Below, piece by piece: positions 1 through 8,357 of a stretch of 64,000 nucleotides of DNA. A program made the translations under genes and the position numbers. The notes beneath the pieces were generated by a model. It was given only the letters and a program-made list of their open reading frames with translations, did not search any database and was not told where the DNA came from. The DNA comes from an uncultured Porphyromonadaceae bacterium. GTDB taxonomy: Bacteria; Bacteroidota; Bacteroidia; Bacteroidales; Muribaculaceae. Positions within the stretch are counted from its first letter, which is position 1; each line of letters opens with the position of its first letter. The stretch covers positions 62,001 to 126,000 of the forward strand of contig URAU01000002.1 of assembly GCA_900545955.1 (NCBI GenBank), in the 5' to 3' direction.

Positions 1-3000
1 ACATCCACACCCTACGGCACAGCTGAAATCGGCGCCGACGGCACAGCTACCGTAAGCGGCAGCCTCACACTCAGCGAAGGCTCCAACATCTTCGCCGTAG
101 CCGTCACAGTGGCCGGTACGGCCAACAACGGCGACATTGCAGGCATCCGTCTGACTGGCATCACGGCCTCCGGCAAGACCACACCCGCCGAGGGCGTGGA
201 AGCAACCGTGGAGGTTGAGAACGTATGCCGCCTTACCGAGGGGGAACACAGCCACACCATCTACGGCCCCTGGCAGTTCACCCACACCACCGCAAGCGAA
301 TACAGCTCGAAATATGCCGCATCGACCTCCGACCACACGGTGACGTTCACCCCCGCCGAGGCCGGAACGGTGGCCCAGCTCACATTCAAGGACTTCGACG
401 TATATTACTCAACTTCGAGCTACGGCACGAAGGCTAAATTCGAGGTCTACAGCGGTACGGGCACCGACCGCACCCTGCTCTGGAGCCTTGCGGACCACCC
501 CGACAAGAAAGCCGACGGTCCGGGCATGAAACTTCGCTCCACGGCAGCCGACGGCTCGTTAACAGTTGTGTTCAACCCCAACGCCTCGTCGAGCTACTAT
601 ACCGCCAACGGCTGGCATGCGACCGTAGAACCCTTCACCGACCATGCCGCCACCGTCAGCGCCATTGAAGTCTCCCAGGCATCGACCGACATCGTAGGTC
701 CGGGCACCGCTGATGCCGAACTGATAAAATTCAGCGTGGAGACCGAAGGAACCATCTCGCCGCTTACGCTCTCGGGCATCAACCTGACCGTAAAGGGGAA
801 GGAAGCCATCGACAAGGTGAAGGTCTACACCACCACCGACGGCACCATGGCCAACGCCACCCTCTGGGGAAGCGCTGAAATGCCTGCCGAAGGCAACGCG
901 CTGACAGTCGCCCCCGCCGACGAGAGCGCCCTGCAGCCGCTTCCCGAAGCAAAGACACGCTTCATCATCGCGGCCGACGTGAAATCCGTAGTTGATTCCG
1001 ACATCGCAGTCGATGCCGCCGTATCCTCTCTGAAATTCACCGACGGCTCGACCTACACCGTTGAAAACGGCGATCCCGAAGGAGAACGCCTCACCAAAAA
1101 CATCTACATTCTGGGCGAGGGCGCAACGCAGATCGTAATGGTAGGCTCGCCGATTGCTTTCTACGACAATGGTGGCCCCGACGGGAAATCGAGCCCCGTG
1201 GAATGCACCGTAACGTTCATCCCCACCGACCCCGAGGCCAAACTCGTGCTCGACACGCAGGAGTTCAGCATCGGCGGCGGCAAAATCCACGTGTTCAGCG
1301 GCCGTGAGGTCAACGAGGAGAACCGCCTCGGTAAGACCACCGGCTATTTCACCACAACCGGGCCCGCCGAACTGACAAGTAAAGCGGCCGACGGCTCGCT
1401 CACACTGCAGATCAAGCTGATCGGCACCACCCTCGACGGCTTCGCGATGACGGTTACCCCCGTCCCGGGCGTAGCTATGCACGTTGCCGACGTGGCGCTG
1501 ACCGATGCATCGGAAGTAGCTGCCACACGCGGTACTACCGACACTCCTGTAGGCCATACCGTATTCTCAGTAGAGGGCAACAAGGATGTGCTCTCGATAA
1601 GCGGAGTGAAGGCCAGCGTGGCCGGCTCCACTTCTATAGCCGACATAACCTCCGTAGGTGTAGCCTACACAGCCCGGCTCGACCGCTTCAACAGCACTTC
1701 GATGGTCGGCAAAGCTGCTCCTGCCGCCGACGGCACCGTGGAAATCACCTTCGACCAGCCCGTTGAAATCGACGAGGCCGGCGACTACCACTTCTGGCTC
1801 ACCGGCGACTTCACCGCGACAGCAGAACCCGGCAACATCGTGGAAATCGCCCTCACCGACGTAGCGACCTCGGCAACCGAACCTGTAGAGATTGCCGAAG
1901 GCACCAAAGCCAGCCGTTCGCTCAAGGCCGGCATGGCCGGTTCCTACCGCATCGGCGCCTCCGACCAGGCCGACTTCGCTACCTTCGCCCTCGCCACCGA
2001 GGCGCTGGAGGGCGGTATCCAGGGATCGGTAATATTCCTGGTGGAAAGCGGCACCTACGCCGAGAACATCGTGATTGAGAACGTGGCAGGCACCTCGCAG
2101 GAAAATCCTCTGATCTTTATCTCTCAGAGCGGCAACGCCGAGGATGTGGTTATAGCCGGCAAGAGCTATGCCTCGGAGAAGGACGACATGGTGCGCGTGG
2201 TCAACACCCCCTGGGTGGCCTTCCGCAACATTACATTCGCGCCTACAGCCAAGGGCTACGGCAACGCCATCCATTTCCACAACTCCTCGCGCCACTGCAC
2301 GGTGGAAAACTGCGTGATCACATCCGAAACGCTCGACAGCTCCACCGCCCAGTCGGGCACCAACCTGATCCGCTCCTCGGCCATGTCGGTCGACGAGACC
2401 GCCGACAAGAACTCCGATAGCGTGGCCAACACCGAATGCGACTACCTGACCATCCGCAACAACACTCTCAGCGGCGGTTATATCTCGCTCTATCTCTATG
2501 CCGCCGGATATGTCGGGATGCCCAAAGCCACGGGGATGCTCGTAGAGGGGAACACCATCTCCGAATACTGCTCGAAAGGCATATACCTGGCCGACCAGGC
2601 CGACTTCACCGTGAAGGGCAATACCGTCACGAAGACAGGCCTCAACAAGAGCAGCATCTACGCCATGGACGTTTACCGCGCCGAAGGCGAATTCTCGATT
2701 GAAGGCAACAAGCTGAGCACCACCTTCGTCAACGGCGTGGGCGCGAGCGTGAGCACCTCCGTAATCTACATGCGCGGCACATCGGGCCACGGCGGCCGCG
2801 ACGCAGCCCACAAGGCCCGCATCGTGAACAACTCCATCGCCCTGCTCGGAGGCGCCCACTACACCAACTACGGCCTCTATCTGGCCAACGGCGGCAGCAC
2901 TGCCAACGCCTACGGCAACATGATAATCGCCCACAACAGCATCCTGGTGAAATCGGCAAGCCCGACCGCCCGCGGCGGCTATGCCCTCTACATCAACCGC

Positions 3001-4878
3001 TCGAGCGAAGGGTGCGGACTCGAGGTGCGTAACAACCTGCTCCAGGCCGTAAGCGCCTCGTCGCCCCTCAACATCTGGAACGACACCGAACTGACGAATG
3101 TAGCCTTCTCGGGCAACGCATTCTACGGCGGAAGCGGCAACGTAGACAACCAGTCGACTCCCCACACTATGGAGACCTACCGCGCGGCCTCGGGCGACGA
3201 GACCTCGGTATGGAAACAGGTTGAATTCCTCAGCGACAACGACCTTCGCCTCTCCGAGGCCGACGGCCTTGCCATGAACCGCGTTGCTGGCGTCGATACC
3301 GACCTCGAAGGTACAGAACGCGGCGCCACCACCACTGCCGGCGCCTACGAATTCAAGCAGGTTGTCTCGGAGACTCCGGTTATCGCCGAGGGCTATCCCA
3401 AGATGGTCAAGACGGCCGACACATCGGCCACAGTGGCTACCCGCTGGAGCGTCGGCGCTCAGGTTTACGCCATGGCCGTGAAAGCCGATGCCGAAGCTCC
3501 CACAGCCGAACAGCTCAAGGCCCAGCGCCCCACTGCCTGCGAAGCCGACATGGAGATTTCCACGACATTCAATTATCTCGACCAGCTCACGGCTTACCGC
3601 GCCTACTTCCTGGCCGTTGAACCCCTCGGCAGCGAGAGCGAAATCGCTACCGTCGACTTCACAACCCTTGCAACCATCGAGGAACTTACGGCAGAGATAA
3701 TGTGGCAGGAAGAGCCCTTCCAGGCCGGCGAGCAGATTGAGCTTTATGCCGTAGTAGAAGGCGGCAAGGAACCCTACACCTACACCTGGACCGACCAGAC
3801 CGGCACCGTAGATTCCGACGCCGACATATATACCGAGGCCGCCACGCGCAGCCGCAGCTATACCCTCAAGGTGACTTCGGCCGACGGCCAGACAGCCTAC
3901 GCCAAGGCCAATGTGCCCGTCGTGACCGAGACCCTCGCAATAGCCACATTCGAAGACCTTCCCCTCGAAGCCGAGAGCAGCTGGATGATGGACGAACACG
4001 CCACGGAAGACTCCTACACCGATGCCTTCTTCAGCGGCTCGATGCAGTTCGGCAACTTCCCGATGGTTAGCTGGGGCGCATGGAGCGGCTACGGCTTCGC
4101 CAACGAGACGTCGACGACCTTCACCGACTATCAGACAAGCCAGATGCGCAACTGCGTGGGCGGCGGAGCCGAAGGAACCACCAACTACGGTGTAGGCTAC
4201 CTTTACGCAGGCACCGACGGAAGCATCGCCATCAATGTGCCCGAAACAGGCGTTGCCGTTCCCGGCATGTATGTCACAAACTCCGCATGGACCAACGACT
4301 ATATTCTCCACGGCTCGCAGGGCTTCGGCTCGGCATTCGCCGACGGCGACTATCTCGAGCTGGTAGTTGAGGGCGTGCTCGGCACCACCTCGACCGGCAG
4401 CGTCCGCGTCGCCCTGGCCGACTACCGCGCAGCAGCCGCCACGGCGGCCGAGGGAACGGAGACTGAGCCCTCGAAATTCCTCACCGCATGGAAATGGCTT
4501 GATCTCAGCGGTCTTGGCAACATCGACAAACTGAAGCTCTCGATTGCCGGTTCGGCCAACCAGATCAATAACGTGCCGACGTATGTGTGCGTCGACCAGA
4601 TTGGCGCCGCCGATCCCTCCGGCGTAGGAAGCGCCAAGTCCGACGCCTTCGACGGCGGCATACGCATCCTGCTCCCTACCCCGCGCACGCTTACCGTGAC
4701 CGGTGTCGACGGAGCCTATACTCTGCGTCTCTACTCGGTCGACGGCATCTGCCGCGACACTCATAAGCTTGAAGGAGCCTCGACGGTGAGCATCGACCGC
4801 CTCGCCCCGGGCACCTATGTGGCCGAAGTGACTACCGCCGACGGCGGCCGCCACACGGTCCGCATCCTCAAAAAGTAA
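1..4878 (+). CDS. Giant secreted surface protein with CUB, beta-helix, DUF4465 and T9SS sorting domains (5' end missing)
   Basis: The frame is open from base 1, so the start lies upstream; 1,625 residues are visible. Pattern reading gives the end of a BNR_assoc_N-like beta-sandwich (1-65), a CUB-like domain (85-214), another BNR_assoc_N-like domain (220-350), a second CUB-like domain (380-490), a third BNR_assoc_N-like domain (495-640), a right-handed parallel beta-helix with asparagine-rich turns (645-1075), an FN3-like stretch (1120-1225), a PKD/Ig-like domain (1230-1312), a DUF4465-like domain (1316-1535) and a C-terminal sorting domain (1550-1625) with APGTYVAEV and ending RILKK. That tail is typical of type A T9SS substrates, so export across the outer membrane and surface attachment or release is inferred. 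The beta-helix suggests glycan binding or cleavage, but no catalytic residues were identified. Two strong hairpins follow the stop. Confidence 0.85.
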   Translation, partial: TSTPYGTAEIGADGTATVSGSLTLSEGSNIFAVAVTVAGTANNGDIAGIRLTGITASGKTTPAEGVEATVEVENVCRLTEGEHSHTIYGPWQFTHTTASEYSSKYAASTSDHTVTFTPAEAGTVAQLTFKDFDVYYSTSSYGTKAKFEVYSGTGTDRTLLWSLADHPDKKADGPGMKLRSTAADGSLTVVFNPNASSSYYTANGWHATVEPFTDHAATVSAIEVSQASTDIVGPGTADAELIKFSVETEGTISPLTLSGINLTVKGKEAIDKVKVYTTTDGTMANATLWGSAEMPAEGNALTVAPADESALQPLPEAKTRFIIAADVKSVVDSDIAVDAAVSSLKFTDGSTYTVENGDPEGERLTKNIYILGEGATQIVMVGSPIAFYDNGGPDGKSSPVECTVTFIPTDPEAKLVLDTQEFSIGGGKIHVFSGREVNEENRLGKTTGYFTTTGPAELTSKAADGSLTLQIKLIGTTLDGFAMTVTPVPGVAMHVADVALTDASEVAATRGTTDTPVGHTVFSVEGNKDVLSISGVKASVAGSTSIADITSVGVAYTARLDRFNSTSMVGKAAPAADGTVEITFDQPVEIDEAGDYHFWLTGDFTATAEPGNIVEIALTDVATSATEPVEIAEGTKASRSLKAGMAGSYRIGASDQADFATFALATEALEGGIQGSVIFLVESGTYAENIVIENVAGTSQENPLIFISQSGNAEDVVIAGKSYASEKDDMVRVVNTPWVAFRNITFAPTAKGYGNAIHFHNSSRHCTVENCVITSETLDSSTAQSGTNLIRSSAMSVDETADKNSDSVANTECDYLTIRNNTLSGGYISLYLYAAGYVGMPKATGMLVEGNTISEYCSKGIYLADQADFTVKGNTVTKTGLNKSSIYAMDVYRAEGEFSIEGNKLSTTFVNGVGASVSTSVIYMRGTSGHGGRDAAHKARIVNNSIALLGGAHYTNYGLYLANGGSTANAYGNMIIAHNSILVKSASPTARGGYALYINRSSEGCGLEVRNNLLQAVSASSPLNIWNDTELTNVAFSGNAFYGGSGNVDNQSTPHTMETYRAASGDETSVWKQVEFLSDNDLRLSEADGLAMNRVAGVDTDLEGTERGATTTAGAYEFKQVVSETPVIAEGYPKMVKTADTSATVATRWSVGAQVYAMAVKADAEAPTAEQLKAQRPTACEADMEISTTFNYLDQLTAYRAYFLAVEPLGSESEIATVDFTTLATIEELTAEIMWQEEPFQAGEQIELYAVVEGGKEPYTYTWTDQTGTVDSDADIYTEAATRSRSYTLKVTSADGQTAYAKANVPVVTETLAIATFEDLPLEAESSWMMDEHATEDSYTDAFFSGSMQFGNFPMVSWGAWSGYGFANETSTTFTDYQTSQMRNCVGGGAEGTTNYGVGYLYAGTDGSIAINVPETGVAVPGMYVTNSAWTNDYILHGSQGFGSAFADGDYLELVVEGVLGTTSTGSVRVALADYRAAAATAAEGTETEPSKFLTAWKWLDLSGLGNIDKLKLSIAGSANQINNVPTYVCVDQIGAADPSGVGSAKSDAFDGGIRILLPTPRTLTVTGVDGAYTLRLYSVDGICRDTHKLEGASTVSIDRLAPGTYVAEVTTADGGRHTVRILKK

Positions 4879-4879
4879 A

Positions 4880-4916
4880 CAGAAGGCCCCTCGGGGGGCC
4901 ATCTGCGTTTGGGTTT
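4880..4916 (+). terminator. Rho-independent terminator of the surface-protein gene
   Basis: Two bases after the TAA, CAGA-A-GGCCCC pairs with GGGGCC-A-TCTG around a TCGG loop, followed by GTTTGGGTTTTTT. This is a compact G+C-rich stem with a T tract on the plus strand. Confidence 0.85.
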
Positions 4917-4922
4917 TTTACA

Positions 4923-4978
4923 GTGAAATCGGCCGCGCTTGGGAGCGCGGCCGATTTTCACTTTCAAGATTCTTCTTT
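4923..4978 (+). terminator. Second, possibly bidirectional terminator hairpin
   Basis: The 17 nt at 4923-4939 and the 18 nt at 4944-4961 are complementary except for one bulged A, with loop TGGG. T-rich sequence follows on the plus strand. It lies only 26 bp beyond the toxin stop codon on the minus strand, so it may also end the toxin-antitoxin transcript. Confidence 0.75.
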
Positions 4979-4986
4979 TTTAATTT

Positions 4987-5355
4987 CTACTCTTCCTCTT
5001 TGCCCTCTCCTTGCGGAGGAACTTCCAATTCCTCGACAGCTTTCTTAATCGCCTCAATATCGATGGTGGAGTAATCACCTTTATCATAAATCGAAAGGAG
5101 ATAGACTCTTCCCTCGCATTCGGCGACAACAACCGTATAGGTTATCACTCTCGCGCCGCCGGATTTTCCACGTCCTTTCGATGTGATTGCCATTCGGATT
5201 TTCCTGATTCCGGGAGTAAGCTCGTCTCCCTGAAAAGGATTCTCTTCGAGCGAGTCGATAAGCACGGCCAAATCGCTCCTGAGTGAGCGTTGGCGTTTGC
5301 CGATTGCCTTGGCTTCTTTCTCGAAACGAGGCACCGTAAGGACTTCAAAGCTCAT
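4987..5355 (-). CDS. RelE/ParE-family toxin
   Basis: 122 residues, the size of a RelE-superfamily toxin. The fold pattern is an N-terminal helical hairpin (F-x-K-E-A-K-A-I), then beta strands with basic residues R51, R54 and R69, and the late motif LLSIYDKGD with Y90. In RelE-type mRNA interferases, arginines and a late tyrosine at such positions act in ribosome-dependent mRNA cleavage, so an RNase role is more likely than a ParE gyrase-poison role, but this is inference. The C-terminus is an acidic tail (GEGKEEE). The start codon overlaps the antitoxin gene by 11 nt, the usual antitoxin-first arrangement implying translational coupling. Confidence 0.8.
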   Translation of the reverse strand: MSFEVLTVPRFEKEAKAIGKRQRSLRSDLAVLIDSLEENPFQGDELTPGIRKIRMAITSKGRGKSGGARVITYTVVVAECEGRVYLLSIYDKGDYSTIDIEAIKKAVEELEVPPQGEGKEEE

Positions 5356-5578
5356 TGAGGAAGGATTTTGCTGATTTGGCCGGGAGTTGGCCGGTCTCGA
5401 TGAGCTTCACCTCGCGAAGAGCCTCGACGATATGAGGAGTGAGGTTATCCTCTTCCGTTACGGGAGTAATTTTGAAATTCCCATAACGAGAGGTCAGGAT
5501 AACCGACTGACCGCGCTTGGCGGCTGAAAGGAATCGACCCTGATTGGCCCGGAATTCCCGAGTGCTGACTATCTGCAT
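5345..5578 (-). CDS. Phd/YefM-like antitoxin
   Basis: 77 residues from the ATG at 5578, starting MQIVSTREFRANQGRFLSAA. The pattern 'STREFRxNxGxxLxxAxxGxxVILTxRYG' resembles the Phd/YefM DNA-binding fold, and the C-terminal half would wrap the toxin. A longer frame reaches 5647, but its extra 23 residues are AT-rich leader and a promoter-like element lies at 5605-5612, so the shorter start was chosen. It precedes and overlaps the RelE-like toxin; autoregulation of the pair is expected from the family, not shown here. Confidence 0.82.
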   Translation of the reverse strand: MQIVSTREFRANQGRFLSAAKRGQSVILTSRYGNFKITPVTEEDNLTPHIVEALREVKLIETGQLPAKSAKSFLNEL

Positions 5579-5604
5579 AATACGTTTCTTTTTGGATTCT
5601 AATG

Positions 5605-5612
5605 CAAATATA
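5605..5612 (-). promoter_or_regulatory. -7 element for the toxin-antitoxin pair
   Basis: Minus strand TATATTTG fits TAnnTTTG, 26 nt upstream of the antitoxin ATG. A TTTG occurs further upstream but at 24 nt spacing, wider than usual. Confidence 0.5.
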
Positions 5613-5772
5613 ACATCTGGCGACCGAAATGGCATCCAAATTAACATATTTTATTATATAGACTGCCATTAAAACTGCATTCCTACCCCAAGGGCAACAA
5701 GCGGAGGCCATGGGGCGTTTTAAAATAAGGGCGGTCGATGGGCCGCATGATTTTACTAAATTTACCGAGACG

Positions 5773-6660
5773 ATGAAAAGGATTGTATTGATGGGAGCCA
5801 CGTCGGGCATAGGGCTGGCGCTGGCCGAACGGCTGGCAGCCGACGGCCACCGCATAGGCGTGGCCGGCAGGAAAACCGAAGTGATGCGCGAACTGCAGAA
5901 GCGCTATCCCGAGCAGATTGTCTACTCGCGTATCGACGTGACCGACGCCGAGGCGCCACGTAAACTCCACGACCTTATCGAAAGGCTCGGTGGGATGGAC
6001 GTCTATTTCCACATTGCCGGAATCGGCTTCAGCAACGAAGCGCTCGAAACCGACAGGGAGCTGCTGACGATGCAGACCAACGTGGTAGGATTCACACGGA
6101 TGGTCGACACGGCTTTCCGATACTTCCGCGACCACGGCGGCCGCGGCCATATCGGCGCAATCACATCGGTAGCCGGAACCAAAGGGATAGCCCAGATAGC
6201 GGCCTACAGCGCCTCCAAACGCTTTCAGCAGACATATCTTACGGCGCTCGAACAGCTCGCACGCCGGCAGCGGCTGCAGATACGCTTCACCGACATAAGG
6301 CCGGGATGGATCCGCACGCCGCTGCTCGACGCCGACCAGGAGTATCCGATGTCGATGACATTGGGCTACGCCGTGCCGCGCATACACCGAGCCATGGTCA
6401 GCGGGCGCCGCGTGGCTACCGTCGACTGGCGCTGGCGGCTGCTCACGGCGGTGTGGCGGCTGATTCCCGACGCGCTGTGGGTGCGCATGCGCATCCCTAT
6501 CTCCACCATAGCCTCCGAAGCACAGACGCGCCGCAACGAGACTGCCGCAGAAGCCCCTCTGGAGCACCTGGAGGGCCCCGCACCGACTGCATCGCAGAAG
6601 GGCTCCGACGCGAAACCCGCAGTAGCTACGGCCGACTCTACAGCAAAGCCAAAAGTTTAA
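5773..6660 (+). CDS. Short-chain dehydrogenase/reductase (SDR)
   Basis: 295 residues from ATG 5773, chosen because the Rossmann start MKRIVLMGATSGIG begins there; an upstream in-frame start at 5710 would add 21 unlike residues. Visible SDR motifs are TGxxxGIG (as GATSGIG), the strand-4 NNAG motif altered to HIAG, catalytic Ser in ITSVAG and the YxxxK pair in YSASK. NAD(P)-dependent oxidoreductase; substrate unknown. After the core there is a hydrophobic or amphipathic segment (WRLLTAVWRLIPDALW) and a low-complexity Ala/Pro/Thr/Lys tail of about 45 residues, so membrane association is possible. The stop is 50 nt before the methyltransferase gene. Confidence 0.85.
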   Translation: MKRIVLMGATSGIGLALAERLAADGHRIGVAGRKTEVMRELQKRYPEQIVYSRIDVTDAEAPRKLHDLIERLGGMDVYFHIAGIGFSNEALETDRELLTMQTNVVGFTRMVDTAFRYFRDHGGRGHIGAITSVAGTKGIAQIAAYSASKRFQQTYLTALEQLARRQRLQIRFTDIRPGWIRTPLLDADQEYPMSMTLGYAVPRIHRAMVSGRRVATVDWRWRLLTAVWRLIPDALWVRMRIPISTIASEAQTRRNETAAEAPLEHLEGPAPTASQKGSDAKPAVATADSTAKPKV

Positions 6661-6680
6661 GACATTTGAAAACTTTTGCT

Positions 6681-6688
6681 TAACTTTG
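6681..6688 (+). promoter_or_regulatory. -7 element for the THUMP methyltransferase-purD operon
   Basis: TAACTTTG fits TAnnTTTG, 22 nt before the ATG at 6711. TTTA at 6656-6659, overlapping the SDR stop codon, has the expected 21 nt spacing for a degenerate -33 box. Confidence 0.6.
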
Positions 6689-6710
6689 CGGCAAATTAGC
6701 AACCGCTGCG

Positions 6711-8327
6711 ATGAAAGAACAATTTGAAATGGTAGCCAAAACCTTCCAGGGACTGGAGGAGGTGCTGGCCGAGGAGTTGCGCGCACTCGGCGCGCTGAAT
6801 GTCGAACCCGGGCGCCGCATGGTGCAGTTCGAGGGCGATCTTGAAATGCTCTACAAGGCCAACCTGTGCTGCCGCACGGCGTTGCGTATTCTCAAACCCT
6901 TCTACAACTTTACAGCCCGCAACACCGACGAGCTCTACGACCGCGCCAAGGAGTTCGACTGGGGGTCGCTGATGTCGGTGGGAAGCACTTTCTCGATCGA
7001 CACGGTTGCCTACAGCGACGACTTCACCCACTCGCGCTTCGTGACCTACCGCGTGAAAGACGCCATCGTCGACTGGTTCAAGGACCGCTACGGCGAGGAC
7101 AAACGTCCGGGGGTGCGCCTGCAGGGTGCCGACGTGATGATCAACGTGCACATCGCCGGCGGCAACGTGACGCTCTCGCTCGATTCGTCGGGCGAGTCGC
7201 TCCATAAGCGCGGCTACCGCGTGGCGCAGACCGAGGCGCCCATCAACGAGGTGCTCGCAGCCGGAATAATCCTGCGCAGCGGCTGGCGCGGCGACTGCCC
7301 GCTGGTCGACCCGATGTGCGGGTCGGGCACATTCCTGATCGAGGCCGCACTGATTGCCGCCAACATCAATCCGGGCGTTTACCGCAAACACTTCGCCTTC
7401 GAGAACTGGAAAGATTTCGACTCCGCGCTGTTCGACCGCCTCTACAACGACGACTCGGCCGAGCGCGAGTTCAAATATAAAATCTACGGCGCCGACATCT
7501 CGCCCAAGGCCGTGGAGATAGCCGACCGCAACATCCGCAGCGCAGGTGTGGGGCGCATGATCGACCTGCAGACCAAACCGCTCTCGGCATGGACCGAAGT
7601 CCCCGAGGGGGGTGTTCTCATCACCAATCCACCCTACGGCGAGCGCATCGGCTCCGACAACATGGAGGGCCTTTACGCCCTTATCGGCCAGAAACTGAAA
7701 AACGTATTCAAAGGCTACCACGCCTGGATTATCGCCGCTAAAAACGAATACATCTCGAAAATCGGACTCTCCCCCTCGGAGAAGATACCCATCCTCAACG
7801 GCTCGATCGAGTGCGAGCTCCGCGAATACATTATCTTCGAAGGCGATTACAAGAGTTTCCGCCGCGACGGAGGACGCTTGCGCGACGTTGATGAAAAGAA
7901 AGCCGAGCGCCGCAGCGAGCGCCGCGAAAAGAAATTCGGACGCCTCAACGGCGAACGCCACGGCAACGGAAAATTCCACTCCGACCGCAAGGCTTTCCGC
8001 GACGAAAACCGCCAGGGGGGCCGCGACGGCCGTTCGCGCGAACGCGACTTCGCCGACAAGCGCCGCGAACGCCGCAGCGACAAGGCCGGCGAACCGCGCA
8101 ACAAGCTCGAAGAGCGCTACAGCCCGCGCGGAGCTTTCCGCCCGGGACGCCCCGGCCAGGGACGTACATTCACATCCGACCGACCGCTCGATGCCGACCG
8201 CCGCAAGCCCGACAGCGAGAATCCGCTGGCACTGCGCCGCAACGAGGATGCACTGAAGATGCTCTCCAACAAACAGCCCTCGCTGCCGCCATTCCGCAGC
8301 CGCCGCAAGAATTCCGACAACGACTGA
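6711..8327 (+). CDS. THUMP-domain 23S rRNA guanine-N2 methyltransferase (RlmL-like) with a long basic tail
   Basis: 538 residues. The N-terminal part (about 1-160) matches a THUMP/ferredoxin-like RNA-binding module (FEMVAKTFQGLEEVLAEELR). Residues 160-385 hold the class I SAM methyltransferase, with VDPMCGSGTFLIEAA (motif I) and TNPPYGERIG (motif IV, the N2-guanine signature). This corresponds to the N-terminal half of E. coli RlmL, which makes m2G2445 in 23S rRNA; the target here is inferred. From about residue 386 to the end is an Arg/Asp/Lys/Gly-rich, probably disordered extension of roughly 150 residues ending LPPFRSRRK. It is first in an operon with purD 30 nt downstream. Confidence 0.88.
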   Translation: MKEQFEMVAKTFQGLEEVLAEELRALGALNVEPGRRMVQFEGDLEMLYKANLCCRTALRILKPFYNFTARNTDELYDRAKEFDWGSLMSVGSTFSIDTVAYSDDFTHSRFVTYRVKDAIVDWFKDRYGEDKRPGVRLQGADVMINVHIAGGNVTLSLDSSGESLHKRGYRVAQTEAPINEVLAAGIILRSGWRGDCPLVDPMCGSGTFLIEAALIAANINPGVYRKHFAFENWKDFDSALFDRLYNDDSAEREFKYKIYGADISPKAVEIADRNIRSAGVGRMIDLQTKPLSAWTEVPEGGVLITNPPYGERIGSDNMEGLYALIGQKLKNVFKGYHAWIIAAKNEYISKIGLSPSEKIPILNGSIECELREYIIFEGDYKSFRRDGGRLRDVDEKKAERRSERREKKFGRLNGERHGNGKFHSDRKAFRDENRQGGRDGRSRERDFADKRRERRSDKAGEPRNKLEERYSPRGAFRPGRPGQGRTFTSDRPLDADRRKPDSENPLALRRNEDALKMLSNKQPSLPPFRSRRKNSDND

Positions 8328-8357
8328 TTTCACCAACCATACTCACCTTTCCGACAG

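Noticed and set aside
1567..4902. 1,111-residue open frame on the minus strand
   Set aside because: It is antisense to the surface-protein gene, rich in Gly/His/Val/Ala, has no recognisable domain, and arises from the G/C-biased third codon positions of the real gene.
6696..8336. 546-residue minus-strand open frame opposite the THUMP methyltransferase
   Set aside because: Shadow of the real gene, no family motifs.
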